Under the pieces are notes generated by a model. The model was not told the origin of the DNA and made no database searches. It saw nothing but the letters and a program-made list of their open reading frames with translations. A stretch of 64,000 bases of DNA from Garcia nutans. Lineage: Eukaryota; Streptophyta; Magnoliopsida; Malpighiales; Euphorbiaceae. Positions 35,734 through 48,671 of this stretch are shown one piece after another. Position numbers and translations under genes: made by a program. Every line of letters begins with the position of its first letter. The first letter of the stretch is position 1. Location of the stretch: NCBI GenBank assembly GCA_947685225.1, contig CANTUV010000033.1:54165001-54229000 (forward strand), written 5' to 3'.

Positions 35734-38700
35734 TCAGGCCTGCAAAAAGCTTGCATACTTTGCACCCAGGAAAAGCCTTTGAATGCAGATTAGGGCATTC
35801 TTGGTAACTTCAGCATTTTCATGGTTCATTAGCTTCATTGCCCGCTCCTTGGCTTTGAGGTCTGTCACTATAATCCGCCCAGCTTGGTGGTGCTGGATAA
35901 ACTGTGTGAGAGATCAAAGCAAGCAACGGCTAGAGCTTTTGGGTCATTAGATGGTCTAAAATTGTGATAAGGACCCTCAGAATCTGCAGCACCAAAAAAT
36001 CTTACATCAACATTGCAGAAGTTACATATTCTGAAGCTCAATAATCCAAAATAATGAGTAAACTACTGATTTTTGGTTAGTTTTCATGCTATTGATATGC
36101 ATTCTATCCTTAAAATAAAACCCATGTTACAAACCACTTATTAACCCTATCCATATCCATACATTGCTATTTTAACTGCATGCAAGTGAAACCTGACTTA
36201 ATTATTAGGGCTAGAACTAGGTATTTAAAAGAGAAAAAAATTACTTAATTTTTGTAAACTAAATGAGCAGTGTTTATTGCTAGCATACAAGTTTTTTGGT
36301 CCTTGACAAAAATTAAACAAAATTCTCTCGAGTTTTTAAATTTTTTTTGAAAAACAGAAAATTGATATTTTATCTCATTGCTAGTGAGATGGGATTTTCA
36401 TGAGGATGTATACATAAAAAGATAATTATTCCAGCTTTCAATAGAATTTGTTTTTTATAGAATGAATTTTAGTTTATTTGTTTTGTTTTAAAATTTTATT
36501 AATAAATTCATTCATTAATTCATAAAATTTTCTCTCTAAGGATAGACAAGATTATTCTTTGATGATAAGGAATATCTTAAAATTTTAGCCAAAAAGGAAT
36601 TTAAAGGATATAAAATAAAAAGTAGTTTATAGATAAGAACATTTTAATGTTCTTCATGCATGGACATCCCTAGTCAGTGGCTAGAAAGTCCAAATTCCTA
36701 TCAGCAATAGCGGATGTGTTACATTTGTACAAATCAGACTGTTACTTTGTTTAATTTTGTATTGGTTAAGGTTGGATAAGGCAATTGCGCACATACAACT
36801 ATTAGCATCTTTTTTACCTTCCACTTCTCATGGCTCATATAGGCTCAACCAACAGGTTACTTAGGACTTTCAGCTTATCAAGTGCCTCAAAATACTGCAT
36901 GTTATCCAGTTTGAAGCTGAAAAAATGGTTAAGTACCTGGAAATCATTCTCTTCAAAATTGTTAATGTTTTCACACCAGAATATAGGATCTTTGTGCATA
37001 GGAGACCAGTCAAGATGCCCAAGGAGGACTTCTTGTTTATACTTATCAATCAAAAGAACTCAGTTTCTTAATGTTATCCCTCAGGCCTTCTTCCAGTTGG
37101 TCCAGTGCATCCAATAAGTCCTGCAAACCATTCATAGGCATTATGTGACACTAGTTAAAAGTTAAGTAGACGAGTCCAGAAATAGCAATTGAGAATCATT
37201 AGGGAACCAAATAAACAAATAGTTATATGACAAAATGTTATGACCCCTACTAAATATAAATTATGATCCTAACAAAATCAACTACAAACATAAAACTTCC
37301 AATCTGTGGAGAGAAAAAACCTATCATACTGCTACAATAACCCTTCTACCAAACTTTAATCTCTTTGTCTACATCAAAAGCAATTGTACTACATCAAATG
37401 TAGCTGACTGATTAAGAGATATAACTCAAGTTAGTCAGCAAAGATGATGAGCACTAAAAAGAACATTTGTCAAGGAAGGGAAAAAAATATGCAAAGGCTA
37501 TGCCCAGCCGCATACAAATAACTGAAAAAAAGCTATTTGACAGCATAGATCATTTAAATTACTAGGCAAGCAGGTGTACAACTGTACCCCTGCTTGCGAT
37601 GAATGGTGATGAATTTGCAATTTACCCAAAATTTCTAAAATTCATTTTTTATCCCAATTTGAAGAATTAGGGTAATTTATAGCCAATTTTCAGACTTGTA
37701 ACAAAGAGTAGCCTATCACACCCATTATTTATTTATTTTTATTTTTATTTTTTGCACACTCATCACCAAACTCAATTCCATTGCAATCCTCCATCAATCT
37801 CCACTTATAAAATAATGGGTGTTTTTCATTTCAATTTTGACCAATTTGGTACAATTAAGAAGAATTCTCAAATTAGGGTATAGTAGCTGTTTTAAAATAT
37901 TTGGGTGGAAATGAAAATTTGTGAACAGGTGCAGGTTCTTTTTGGTGATTAGGCCTAAAATGAATGACAACTTTGTACCAAATTTATACTGCTAAGACAA
38001 AGTGATTGGTAAAAAATAAAATGTCCATCATTGCATGTCTACAAATTTAGTGGCAAGCATGGAGTTACGAATATTCAAAAACTACTAAAAGATGAGCAAG
38101 TCCTTAGTCATTTTTTGTTCTTTCCATTCACAAAATAATAGCAACAAACAACTGGAGAAATAAGAATTGGACTATCTACTTCTCTTACCTCGTCACTCCA
38201 TACTTGTGCTTTCAAACTTTGAACAATTTGTGGCAGGCCAAGGTCTACCATTTGTGCACCAAAAGTCCCTCTCAAGAGCAAGTTCCTAAAGTTCAAGACA
38301 ATCACCCTGACAACCTACCAGCCAACAGCACAGCAAACTTGATAAAATCAGATGGAGCATTATGTTTATCATTTCAACAGGGATTAACAAGACAAATTGA
38401 TAGAACATTGAAATGGACAAGCTGTCATGCAGTACAAGTGCAAATGTCCATGTGACTATTTAATTCACAAGCAAAAAGAAAGTGAGCATAATTGCAAGAG
38501 GAAAATTGGTAAGTATTTAACTGCAACCTGATAAACATTTTAACCAGTAGAGCGATTACTTACAAAGACAAGTCAAATGAAACAAAACAAGACATCAACT
38601 TCTCTTTTGTGGAACTCTTTACAACGTCTATTAGTCGCGGCAAGGTTCTAGTAGTGGCCAAATATTCAATTGCTGGCTCATAATAAGACAATAGCCAGAC

Positions 38701-40762
38701 GCAGAGACATGTTTCATAAAGAAGCTGTAATAAAGAATAAGTTATCAATATTCACTATTAGATTTCATGGTTCATGTCAAATTTTCTTAGTGTCCAAAGC
38801 TTGCACAATAAATAAGGTAACATGTAATCAATATTTGTTCAGCCTGCCAACTAACAGCGTTAAGTCGTTAACTCATGCCAATCCAAGTGATCTGGACATA
38901 TAAATAGCTGATCTGTAATAGAAAATACATAGATGAAAGCCAGTAATCTAAAACATAATGAAGGTTACCTGGATAGATTGCTGGGTAGATGCAGGAGAAA
39001 TTAAAGTAATGAGCAGCTTCACTCCATCTGCTTGAACAAATAAAGACCTGGCTATAGGTTCCTTAAGCGATGTTGCAAGGCAACTAATAGCAGTTGGAAC
39101 ACCACGACTAGGATGTGAAGGCTTCTTCAGCTAAATGATATTGAGTATCAAGAGTAAACATGCAACAAGTTCTGTATAAATTAAAGCCCACTAAATAATG
39201 TTCGCAAAACTGTACACAAACCTGAGCACAAAGCCAATCAACCAATCCTTTCAACACATCATCAATGGTAGTGACTTTTCTCTTTGAATTTGAGGCTTCA
39301 CCATTTGCAACAAAGCCATCATGAGTTTTTGGCCTAGCACTATGATAGTAGCAGAGTTAGTAAACAAGATTTAACCTTGTTATTCTATAAACTTCATTCC
39401 TCAATGGAGGAAGGACCAATCAAGTACCTTACTATCATGGCAAGTATCTTACGGCTTTTTTCCTGTATGTACCAGTTTCCTTTCCAAAGCAATCTGAAAT
39501 TGGACAAAATTATAGGTTGTTTTTAGTTTTCATAATTTTGGCCAAAACAGATTTCGGGTTGAGGTCAATAAATGACTTTACAAAAGGCATCCTTGCTTAG
39601 ATTTTGTTATAAAGAAAGAGTTTGAAACTAATATTTATGCATTTGGGAATTTTTATGACTGAAACATGTCAAATTTACCTTCAGAGAAATTTTAATTGGC
39701 CTCCAATCAATATATTCAAGATGGTTTTTTTCTCAGTAAAAACTCCAACGGCAATGTCAAACAAATATTAAAAATAGTCACTTTTACGTATTTGAAACAC
39801 AAATGAAAAAAAAATTGCTTGTTTATATCATGGAATATAAACAGCCATAGGTAGAAGGTTGAAAACATACTAGAATTACTGTTGAAAACATTAAAAGAAT
39901 TATCATGTACACATGTTTTGTAAGTCCCTGCTCTCTTTAATCAGAATATTAAAGAATTAGCACCTGAAAGTTGATAACCCATTTTTTTATGGCCCAAATC
40001 AGAAACAGATACTTTTAATGTCTAGGGACATAATGTAGTACACACTCATCTGCAGATGCAGACCACAATGTTATGATCCTAATTACAAGATACAGGACTT
40101 GGATCCCACATTGAAAGTATGGGATTCAATGTGAAGTTTATATGGGTTTTGGGCTCTCTAACCACTTGAACTAGCTTTTGGGCTGTAAAGACCAGTACAA
40201 ATTGAAAAAAACATTAGAGCTGCAGTTGTCCAGTTGTTTAGGTACTGAAGGGAGTTTGATGGTGCTAAATGTAAGAAACTAGTATTCTCTAGACTGCCAC
40301 AGTAATAGACTCAATTTCAACTTATTAAACTGAATTAAATAGCAGTAGCTTCAAATCAGCTTTGACAGAGAAATGGCCATTGAGATTATGCACTCAAAAT
40401 AACCAAAGTCTCAAGCAATTAAACACTCAAGAATCAACTCAAATCAAACTCAAACAACAGAACAATGGATTCAATAACTGAAGTATATCAAACTAGATTA
40501 AGTCAAATAAAAAAACACAATAAATTTCGGACAAATACTCAACTGAAGAAAGGTTCATAAGTATCCTCATTTATTTGCAAGAGACTTATCATGGAATAAT
40601 CTGGCTCTTTTTGGGTTAGCAGCCAATAAAACAAAAAATAAGTTTACTCATAGTGGCAAGAAGGCAACTGCAAGTCCAAAAATCTTTCAGTTACCTGTTA
40701 GCATTTCATCAATTAAACCCAGAACATATTCAACAGTTTCTTCCTTAAATATATCTCATAAG

Positions 40763-41069
40763 TATTAACAATAAAGATAAAGATAAACTCACTTCTCATC
40801 ATAAGCTAATTGCAACTTGAAAGAGTAGGAGAGATAAGGTTGTTATGTTGGAGAGATAAGGATGCTCTTTCGTATATTCAGAAGATGCTTCGTTTAGTGA
40901 TAAGGATAGTTTTTGTTGCAACCTGTTTTCACGTATTGGCTAAGTTCTGTTACAATGTAATAAGGTAGAATTGGCTATTTATTGAGCCTTATTCTGTACT
41001 AGTTAAGTAAGTTTTGAAATACAAACAAATTTCTTTCTTCCAATTTCCTCTTAATTGTAATTTTCTTCT
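40763..41069 (+). repeat. 5' LTR of the TA..CT copia element
   Basis: Bounded by target duplication on the left and primer-binding site on the right. Confidence 0.93.
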
Positions 41070-41082
41070 TGGTATCAGAGCC
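41070..41082 (+). other. Primer-binding site (initiator tRNA-Met) of the TA..CT copia element
   Basis: tggtatcagagcc immediately after the LTR end. Its position fixes the LTR boundary and therefore the non-canonical CT end. Confidence 0.88.
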
Positions 41083-41405
41083 AAAAGGTTCTTGTTTAGA
41101 GTTTTTAGCTTACAAATAAAAGGAAGCCGTTCGTAAATTTACGGTTGAAAATTCTCAAATAAATAAAAAAAAACTCCAAAATCTCCAAAATCTCTTTCTA
41201 AATCCCAAATCATTAACCATATATCAGACCTACAATTTTTTTGTCGACACATTTCTAAATCGACAAATACAAATAGCAATACTCGTTTTTTTTTTTTTTT
41301 TTTGCAATTGTTCTTGGATTCACAAGTCTAAGGAACGTTACCTTCAAATCGTATCCTCAGAAACAAAGCTTCGGTTTTGTAGCAGTTTGTCTTGCTTTCT
41401 TCGCG

Positions 41406-42668
41406 ATGAATTCTTCTCTGAATGTCAATAATTTTGTAACTTTAAAGCTAACACAGAGTAATTACCCGCTATGGAGAGAGCAGGTTCTAGGTCTAGCTGA
41501 AAGTCAGGAAATTGTTGGGCACCTTCATGAAACCCCTGCTCCACCTAAGTTCGCTACACCTAATACAGAGAATTCAGAGCCCATATTGTCAGATGAATTT
41601 GTTACTTGGCAGAAAGCAGATCGTGTTCTTCGTGGCTGGATAATGGGTACTGTCTCAGAAGAAGCTCTGGGTATTGTAATTGGAATTGAAACTGCACAGG
41701 GTGTTTGGGTTGCTTTAAGAGATGAGTTTGCTCAAGATTCACAGGAACGTGAGTTCACTTTGCGTCAACAACTCACTTATCTTCGCAAAGATGAATCGAA
41801 GACCATTAGAGAGCATATTCGACTTTTCTATGGGTTATGTGATAATATTGCTGCAATTGGGAAACCATTACCTGACAAAGAAATTTTTTTTTGTCTTCTT
41901 ACAAGTTTGGGGGCTCCGTATGAGACATTTACCACTGCCATGTTGAAGCCACCAAGACCTTCTTATACTGAACTGGTATCACAATTGCAGAATTTTGATT
42001 AGAGAAAGAGTTGGTACTCTACTCAATCAGATTCAGTCTTAGCTCATATTGCACCACATGTTGCTTTTTATGGGCAGCAGCAGAATCAAACTTCAAGTCA
42101 GAATATCTCAAGTCGTCCGAGTCGAAATTTCACTTCATTTGGACGTGGATTTCAAGCTCAAACCAAAGGTTCAGCACAAGGCAGAACCTTTGCCAATAAT
42201 CAGCAGCGGCGGCCGCCACCACCACCAGGACGGCATCGAATGACTGCAGCAGAACGTGATCTGTATCGTAATGAGATCAGTCAGTATTGTGAAAAACCAG
42301 GACATGTTGCCAAAATCTGTTGGTGGATATCTTCACAAGGAGGGGAACATGATAATATTCCACAAGCTCTTGCAGCTTTGACCTTGGATAACACAGTGGC
42401 AGATACAGAGTGGACAGCAGATACCGGCATATCCGATCATATGACAGGTAACTCTAATATGTTGCATAATTTAAGTTCTTATAATGGTGTTGATACTGTA
42501 GCTATTGGAGATGGTTCTTCATTAGAAATTACATATATTGGAAGTTCTTGTGTTAAAAGTGCAGATAAAAAGTCTTTATCACTTAATAATGTTCTGTTAG
42601 TGCCTGAACTTAAGAAAAATTTGCTTTCTATAAGTCAGCTAACATCTGAGTTACCTGTAAATTGTTAA
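41406..42668 (+). pseudogene. copia gag and protease remnant
   Basis: One frame interrupted by TAG (42000-42002) and closed by TAA (42666-42668). Gag begins MNSSLNVNNFVTLKL with QSNYPLWREQV typical of copia Gag. The zinc knuckle reads S-x2-C-x4-H-x4-C (SQYCEKPGHVAKIC), so the first zinc-binding Cys is replaced by Ser. Protease active site DTGISDHM is present. Broken; not functional. Confidence 0.85.
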
Positions 42669-42677
42669 TTTTCTGAT

Positions 42678-43659
42678 GTGTCTGTTTATGTGAAGGATCG
42701 AAAAACAAGGAATCAGCTTTTAACAGGACAAAAACAGCATAATCTTTATGTCTTTCCGAATAGTTCTGAAGCCTATTTTTCTTATCGTTTTAACAGTGGA
42801 TCTGCTGCTATCTGGCATCAATGTTTAGGCCACCCTCAGACTTCTGCTATTCAAAATCTAAAGAATAAAAATTTGATTCATGTTGTTGGCTCTTTGCAGC
42901 CTAGTTCCTTGTGTGATAGTTGTTAGTTGGGAAAACTTATTAAGCTTCCTTTTTCATTATCTGAACATTCTAGTTTAAGTAGTTTTGATAAAATTCACTG
43001 TGATTTGTGGGGACCTACACCTATAACTTCGGTGAATAAGTTTAAGTTTTATGCTTGTCTTGTTGATGATTATTCAAAATACACTTGGTTAATTCCTTTG
43101 CAACAGAAGTGTGATTTTTTTTACTGCTTTTGTGGCATTTGAGCAATATGTTTTTCGCCAGTTTGGTAAACGAATGAAAGTTTTCTATTCTGATGGAGGG
43201 GGTGAGTTTGTTAATTCTAAATTGACTTCTCATTTTTTAGCTACAGGAATAGTTCATCAAATTTCATGTCCTTACACTCCGAAACAGACAGGTATGGTCG
43301 AACATTGTCATCGTATTATTCGTGAATTGGGTATGACTATGCTATTTCACGCTCATGTTTCATTGTTTATGTGGGTTGAAGCATTTTCTACAGCTGTTTT
43401 CTTGATTAATCGATTACCTTTGTCATTTATTGACTATGAAACACCATTTTTTAAGTTGTATGGCAGTCAGCCTGATTATTCCTCGTTGCATGTGTTTGGG
43501 TCAAAATGCTTTCCTTATGTTTGGGATTCTAAGAAACACAAATTTGATCCTAAGTCGGTGTTATGTGTATTTGTTGGTTATAGTGATAAATATAAGGGAT
43601 ATAAATGCTATCATCCTTCTACCAAAAAAAATAATTATTTCAAGGCATGTTGTGTTTGA
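42678..43659 (+). pseudogene. copia integrase remnant
   Basis: Pre-integrase block with HQCLGHP, then a TAG (42924-42926), then the integrase core. DD-E residues are still visible as HCDLWGP, YSDGGGEF and MVEHCHR. A frameshift in the T-run near 43117 moves the frame, and another in the A-run near 43625 ends it. Confidence 0.85.
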
Positions 43660-44485
43660 TGAGAATATTTTTCCCTTTAAAATTTCATCTCATGATAGTT
43701 CTTGTGCACTTAAAATTTTTTATGATTGGTTGCCTAAGGTTCAAGAGAAGCATTTTAAAGATAGGACAGATGATTTAAACAATGCTGTTTCTACGACAAC
43801 CTCTCCAACATGTTTCCATCAATTTGCTTCAGAATCGCTTACATGTGCAGATGCTTGTGGTTGTGATGATGTACATGTAGCACCTAATATTTCTCTAGCT
43901 GTAGGAACAAATAGTTTAACGGATGATTTAAACTCAGTCGTAGCTGCAACTGTTTTAGCAGCACCTTCGGATGGTTCTAGGCTTCCACTAGAGGTAGCAA
44001 CTGTTTCAGCAGCAGAATTGGATGTTTCAATTGTTACACCAATTGACGAAGTAGCTGTTGTTGTTCCCACAGCAGAGTTGGTTGCCAACAGTCCAGTAGC
44101 AGCTGCTGAAGTGGTTCCAGCAGCAGAGATGTCTACTACAGTTTTTCAAGCAGCTACTGAAACCACTTCAGTAACAGAGATGTCTCAAGATACCACTACT
44201 ACAGGTGTTACAGCAGCCGCTGAAGTTGTTACAACATCTGGTTCAGAAGTTGAAGGTAGTCATTTTGTCACAGCTGTACCTTTTCATGACTCTATAGCAA
44301 CTGGAGCTGAATTAGGAGCAGAATTAGAGGAAGATAATTCCACAACAATTGTTGGTGGTCATCATATGGTTACTCGGTATAAGGTAGGTACATTCAAACC
44401 AAATCCACAATATGCTTTAATTGTTGACTTGTCTATTCCTAGAGAGCCAAAAACTGTTAGGAGTGCACTTGCTCATCCGGGTTAG
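43660..44485 (+). pseudogene. copia pol linker, Ala/Val/Thr-rich imperfect repeats
   Basis: Open in a third frame. After VFDENIFPFKI, which belongs to the integrase C-terminal region, comes a ~200-residue low-complexity linker with repeated AAE, TVSAAE and VPAAE-type units, ending before RT at a TAG (44483-44485) that replaces a Trp codon position in relatives. Confidence 0.7.
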
Positions 44486-44842
44486 AAACAAGCCATGTTA
44501 GTGAATTAGGAGCTTTACATGAGAATAAAACATGGGAACTAGTTCCCAGAACTTCTAGTATGCATGTAATAGGATGCAAATGGGTTTTTTAAGTCCAAAT
44601 TGAAACTTGATGGGTCTTTAGATCGGTTGAAAGCTCGTCTTGTGGCAAAAGGTTTTCATCAACTTGATGGAGTTGATTTTACAGAAACTTTTTCACCAGT
44701 GGTTAAACCAGATACTATTCGTTTACTTTTAACTGTTGCATTAGTTCATCAGTGGTCTATTCGACAACTAGATGTAAAAAATGCATTTTTACATGGTTAT
44801 ATAGCAGAAGACATTTTTATGGAGCAACTGCCAGGTATGATT
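44486..44842 (+). pseudogene. copia reverse transcriptase, N-terminal part, cut by the LINE
   Basis: Frame resumes after a +1 shift in the T-run near 44590: KARLVAKGFHQ, FSPVVKPDTIRLLL, QLDVKNAFLHG. It is interrupted at the 18-bp LINE target duplication (44825-44842). Confidence 0.85.
44825..44842. repeat. Target-site duplication of the RTE LINE, left copy
   Basis: 18 bp, identical to 47457-47474 (caactgccaggtatgatt). Confidence 0.95.
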
Positions 44843-47456
44843 ACAACAACAACAACAACTAAGCCTTAGTCCCAAACAAGTTGGGGTCGGCTGTATGGAT
44901 CCTCAACAAAATAAACTCAAAAGACACCAAAAAAGATACTCCAGCCTTAGGCCCCTTCCAAGACACGGATTTTACATCTCCATTCAAGTCTGTCATTAAT
45001 CAAATCCGCATCAAGATCTAAGGCACGTAAGTCTCTTGCTATCACCTCATTCCACACAGTTCTAGGTCTTCCACGACCTCTAGCCCCCTCAATCAACAAA
45101 TTCTCACACTTACGAACCGCAACATTAGGAGGTCTTCTTAAAACATGCCCATACCATCTAAGTCTTCCTTCCCTCACCTTATCTCCGACATCCGCTACTT
45201 AGACTTTTTGTCTAATATGAACATTCTTAATTTTGTCCAGTCTGGTATGTCCACACATCCATCTTAGCATCCTCATTTCTGCCACACTCATCTTATGCAA
45301 ATGTTGTCCCGTTGGTGCCCAACACTCACTACCATAGAGCATCGCAGGTCTAACAACCGTCCTATAAAATTTACCTTTCACTTTCAGAGGTATTTTCTTA
45401 TCACATAGAACCCCAGTCGCACCCTTCCACTTCAACCACCCTACCTGTATTCTGTGAGCCACATCTTCATCTATACGGCCATCATTCTGGAACACCGAAC
45501 CCAAATATTTGAACTTCTTGGTTTTAGGAACTAAAACTCCATCCAACTTAACCTCATGTTCCTGCTTCTTCCTTAGACTGAACTCACAGTGCATATATTC
45601 CGTTTTACTCCTACTTAACTTAAAACCCTTGTCCTTGAGGGTTTTTCTCCACACTTCCAACTTACGGTTTACACCAACACTAGTCTCATCAATTAAAATA
45701 ATGTCATCAGCAAACAACATACACCGAAGAACATCGTCTTGTATGCTTCTAGTTAGCTCGTCCATAACCAGGGTAAATAAATATGGACTCATGGCCGAAC
45801 CTTGATGCAATCCGGTAGTAATGGGGAAAGCCTCAGTGTCTCTACCAGGTATTTTCACACTAGTGGATGCATTCTCATACATGTCCTTGATGATGTTGAT
45901 ATATTTGCCGCTGACTCCTTTCCTCTTCAAAACCCACCATAACACTTCTCTTGGTACTCTATCATAGGCTTTCTCCAAGTCAATAAATACCATGTGGAGA
46001 TATTTCTTCTTCTCTTGATACAATTCCATTAGTCTTCTTAGAAGAGAAATAGCCTCCATGGTAGATCTCCCTGGCATAAACTCAAACTGATTCTCCGAAA
46101 CTCTTGTAAGCTTCCTCAATCTGTGTTCAATAATCCTTTCCCATAATTTCATAGTATGGCTCATAAGTTTGATACCCCGATAATTTGTACAGCATTGAAT
46201 GTCTCCCTTATTTTTATATATGGGTACCAGGATACTCTTCCTCCAGGCATTCGGCATCTTACGTCCTTTCACAATAGCATTGAAGAGTTTAGTTAACCAG
46301 GCAACTCCTACCTCTCCAAGGTTCTTCCAAACCTCTATAGGAATACCATCCGGGCCACAAGCTTTACCAACTTTCATATACTTCAAGGCTTCTCTTACTT
46401 CACTATGCAAGATCCTCCTAAACCAGCTGATATAACCATTTATTGCATGAAGACCTTGAAAATCTTGTTCATATTCAGGGTTGAATAACTGCTCAAAATA
46501 AGCCTTCCACCTCTCCTTAATCTCAACATCTCCTGTCAACACCCGTTGATCTTCGTCCTTTATACATTTGACTTGGCTTAAATCTCTGCTTTTCCTTTCT
46601 CTCATCCTTGTAATCTTATAAATGCCCATTTCTCCCTCTTTAGTACCTAACTTTTGATAAATCCCTTCTAAGGCTCTGCCACGAGCTACACTAACAGCCT
46701 TCTTTGCATCTTTCTTAGCCCTCTTATATTCCTCAAAGGCCTCGCTATTAACCGCATTCGGTAACTTTTTATACCATTCCCTCTTAGCCTTAATAGCATT
46801 TTGAACATCCTCATCCCACCACCATGCATCGTGCGGTCGAGGCCTTGCCCCTTTAGAGATCCCAAGCAATTTACTACCTGCTTTCTTAATGCCACCTTCC
46901 ATTTTTGTCCACAAGTCCTCTGCACTAGCCTCAAGGTTCCAAATGTCTTCCTTTAGTAACTCTTCCTTAAAGGTACCTTGAGCTAGGTCTTTCAATTTCC
47001 ACCATCTTATCCTTGGTTCCAATACTTTCTTATCATTCCTCCAGCTACTTTTATTCTTAACATCTAAAACCACAATACGATGTTGCGCCGTCAATGCTTC
47101 ACCCGGAATGACCTTGCAATTCTTACACTTACTTTTGTCCCGTCTTCGAGTAAGTATGAAGTCTATTTGACTTTGTGTTCGTCCACTCTTAAAGGTAATC
47201 AAGTGTGACCCCCTCTTTTCAAAACAGGTATTTGCCAGCACTAGATCATAAGCCACCGCAAACTCCAAAATGCTCTTTCCCTCCTCATTCCTGTTGCCAA
47301 AACCATAACCCCCATGGACCCTATCATAACCATTACTGTCTTTACCAACATGCCCGTTAAGGTCCCCACCAATGAAAATTTGCTGATTATCCGAAATACC
47401 TTGCATGATTTCATCCATATCTTCCCAGAACTGAACCTTGGATGCTCCGTCCATAC
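44843..47456 (-). mobile_element. RTE-type LINE, 5'-truncated, 2.6 kb
   Basis: Bounded by an 18-bp perfect target duplication. On the minus strand the 3' end is a (TTG)n tail instead of poly(A), preceded by ggcttag, the plant RTE hallmark. Missing are the 5' UTR and the N-terminal part of the endonuclease domain. Because it disrupts the copia reverse transcriptase, it inserted after the copia element. Confidence 0.93.
44947..45198 (-). pseudogene. LINE ORF C-terminal segment after a premature stop
   Basis: In the same frame as the 760-residue part. Contains RLRWYGHVLRRPP and a basic RGRGRPRT, the usual C-terminal region of plant RTE polyproteins. Confidence 0.8.
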
Positions 47457-47481
47457 CAACTGCCAGGTATGATTGATTCAA
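45199..47481 (-). pseudogene. LINE endonuclease (partial) and reverse transcriptase
   Basis: 760-residue open frame; the first ~8 residues come from flanking copia DNA. APE-type endonuclease remnant at residues ~15-145 with GGDLNGHVG (38-46) and SQIDFIL near 110. Reverse transcriptase spans ~345-680, with FIDLEKAYDRVPRE, TGLHQGSAMSP and catalytic FADD (590-593). The frame ends at TAA, but homology resumes after it (45177-44947, WYGHVLRRPP and WRCK), so that stop is premature in this copy. The N-terminal endonuclease truncation makes it non-autonomous. Confidence 0.9.
47457..47474. repeat. Target-site duplication of the RTE LINE, right copy
   Basis: Identical to 44825-44842. Confidence 0.95.
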
Positions 47482-48671
47482 CTAAATCCTCTTATGTTTG
47501 TAAACTTAATTGAGCTTTGTATGGCTTAAAGCAAGCACCTCGTGCTTGGTTCGATCGTCTGAGTCAATTCTTGTTATCTTATGGTTTTTTCTGTAGTTTG
47601 TCTGACCCATCATTGTTTATATTTCATAATGCTACAAATACTCTTGTGTTGCTTATTTATGTTGATGATATGCTTTTGACATGGTCCTCTGCTTCTTTGA
47701 TTTCTTCATTCATCACTACTTTGAGTTATAAGTTTTCTATGAAAGATTTAGGACCAGTTCACCATTTTCTTGGAATAGAAATTACTTCAGTAGCTGATGG
47801 CATTCATATGTCCCAATCTCATTATAAACTAGCTATTTTGGAAAAAGCAAACATGTTGGACTGCCAATCCATGCCTAAACCACTCGAAATCAAAGTCAAG
47901 TCCGTTTCCGACAGTCTAGTTCTTGATGACCCAAGTTTGTTTCGTAGCATTGTTGGTGCACTTCAATATCTCACACTCACTCGTCCAGATTTATCTTTTA
48001 GTGCTAACTATGTGTCGCAATTTATGCATTGTCCTACTATTGCACATCTAAGACTAGTTCGTCGCATACTGTGTTACTTGAAAGGGACTGTTAATGATGG
48101 TTTATATCTCACTTCTAAAACTTCACTTGAGTTAATTATTTTTTCTGATGCAGATTGGGCGGGTTGTCCAACTACTAGACGTTCAACCACTGGTTATTGT
48201 ACCTTTCTTGGTGCTAATATTATTTCATGGTGTGCAAAAAAATAATCAACTGTGTCCTGCTCCAGTACTGAAGCAGGGTATAGAGCCATGGCCCATACAG
48301 CAGCTGAGCTCACTTGGCTCACTTATCTTTTGTCTGATCTCCGAATTTCACTAGTCTCACCTCCTGTGTTTTTTTGTGATAATCTTAGTGCTTTGTATTT
48401 GACAGTTAATCCTGTTTTTCATGCTCGTAGTAAACACATAGAACTGGACTTTCGTTATGTTCGAGAACGTGTTACTCTTAGACTACTTGTCACTAAACAT
48501 GTTTCTTCTGATCAGCAAGTTGCAGATATCTTTACGAAATCCATCCCCAAAGCTACTCTGCCATTCTTTCGCACCAAACTGTGCCTTCAGCCTCGACTCA
48601 GTTTGAGGGAGGATATTAACAATAAAGATAAAAATAAGCTCACTTCTCATCATAAGCTAATTGCAACTTGA
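47475..48671 (+). pseudogene. copia reverse transcriptase C-terminal part and RNase H
   Basis: Continues the RT frame after the LINE. A TGA occurs near 47514, then LYGLKQAPRAWF, catalytic YVDDM near 47665, DADWAG of RNase H, a TAA (48243-48245) where relatives have Gln, then SSTEAGYRA and ARSKHIELDFRYVRE. The last residues read into the 3' LTR, as is usual in compact copia elements. Confidence 0.88.
48601..48613 (+). other. Polypurine tract of the TA..CT copia element
   Basis: gtttgagggagga directly before the 3' LTR. Confidence 0.75.

Noticed and set aside
41722..42243. Alternative frames within copia gag
   Set aside because: Out-of-frame shadows; the homologous frame runs through them with a single stop.
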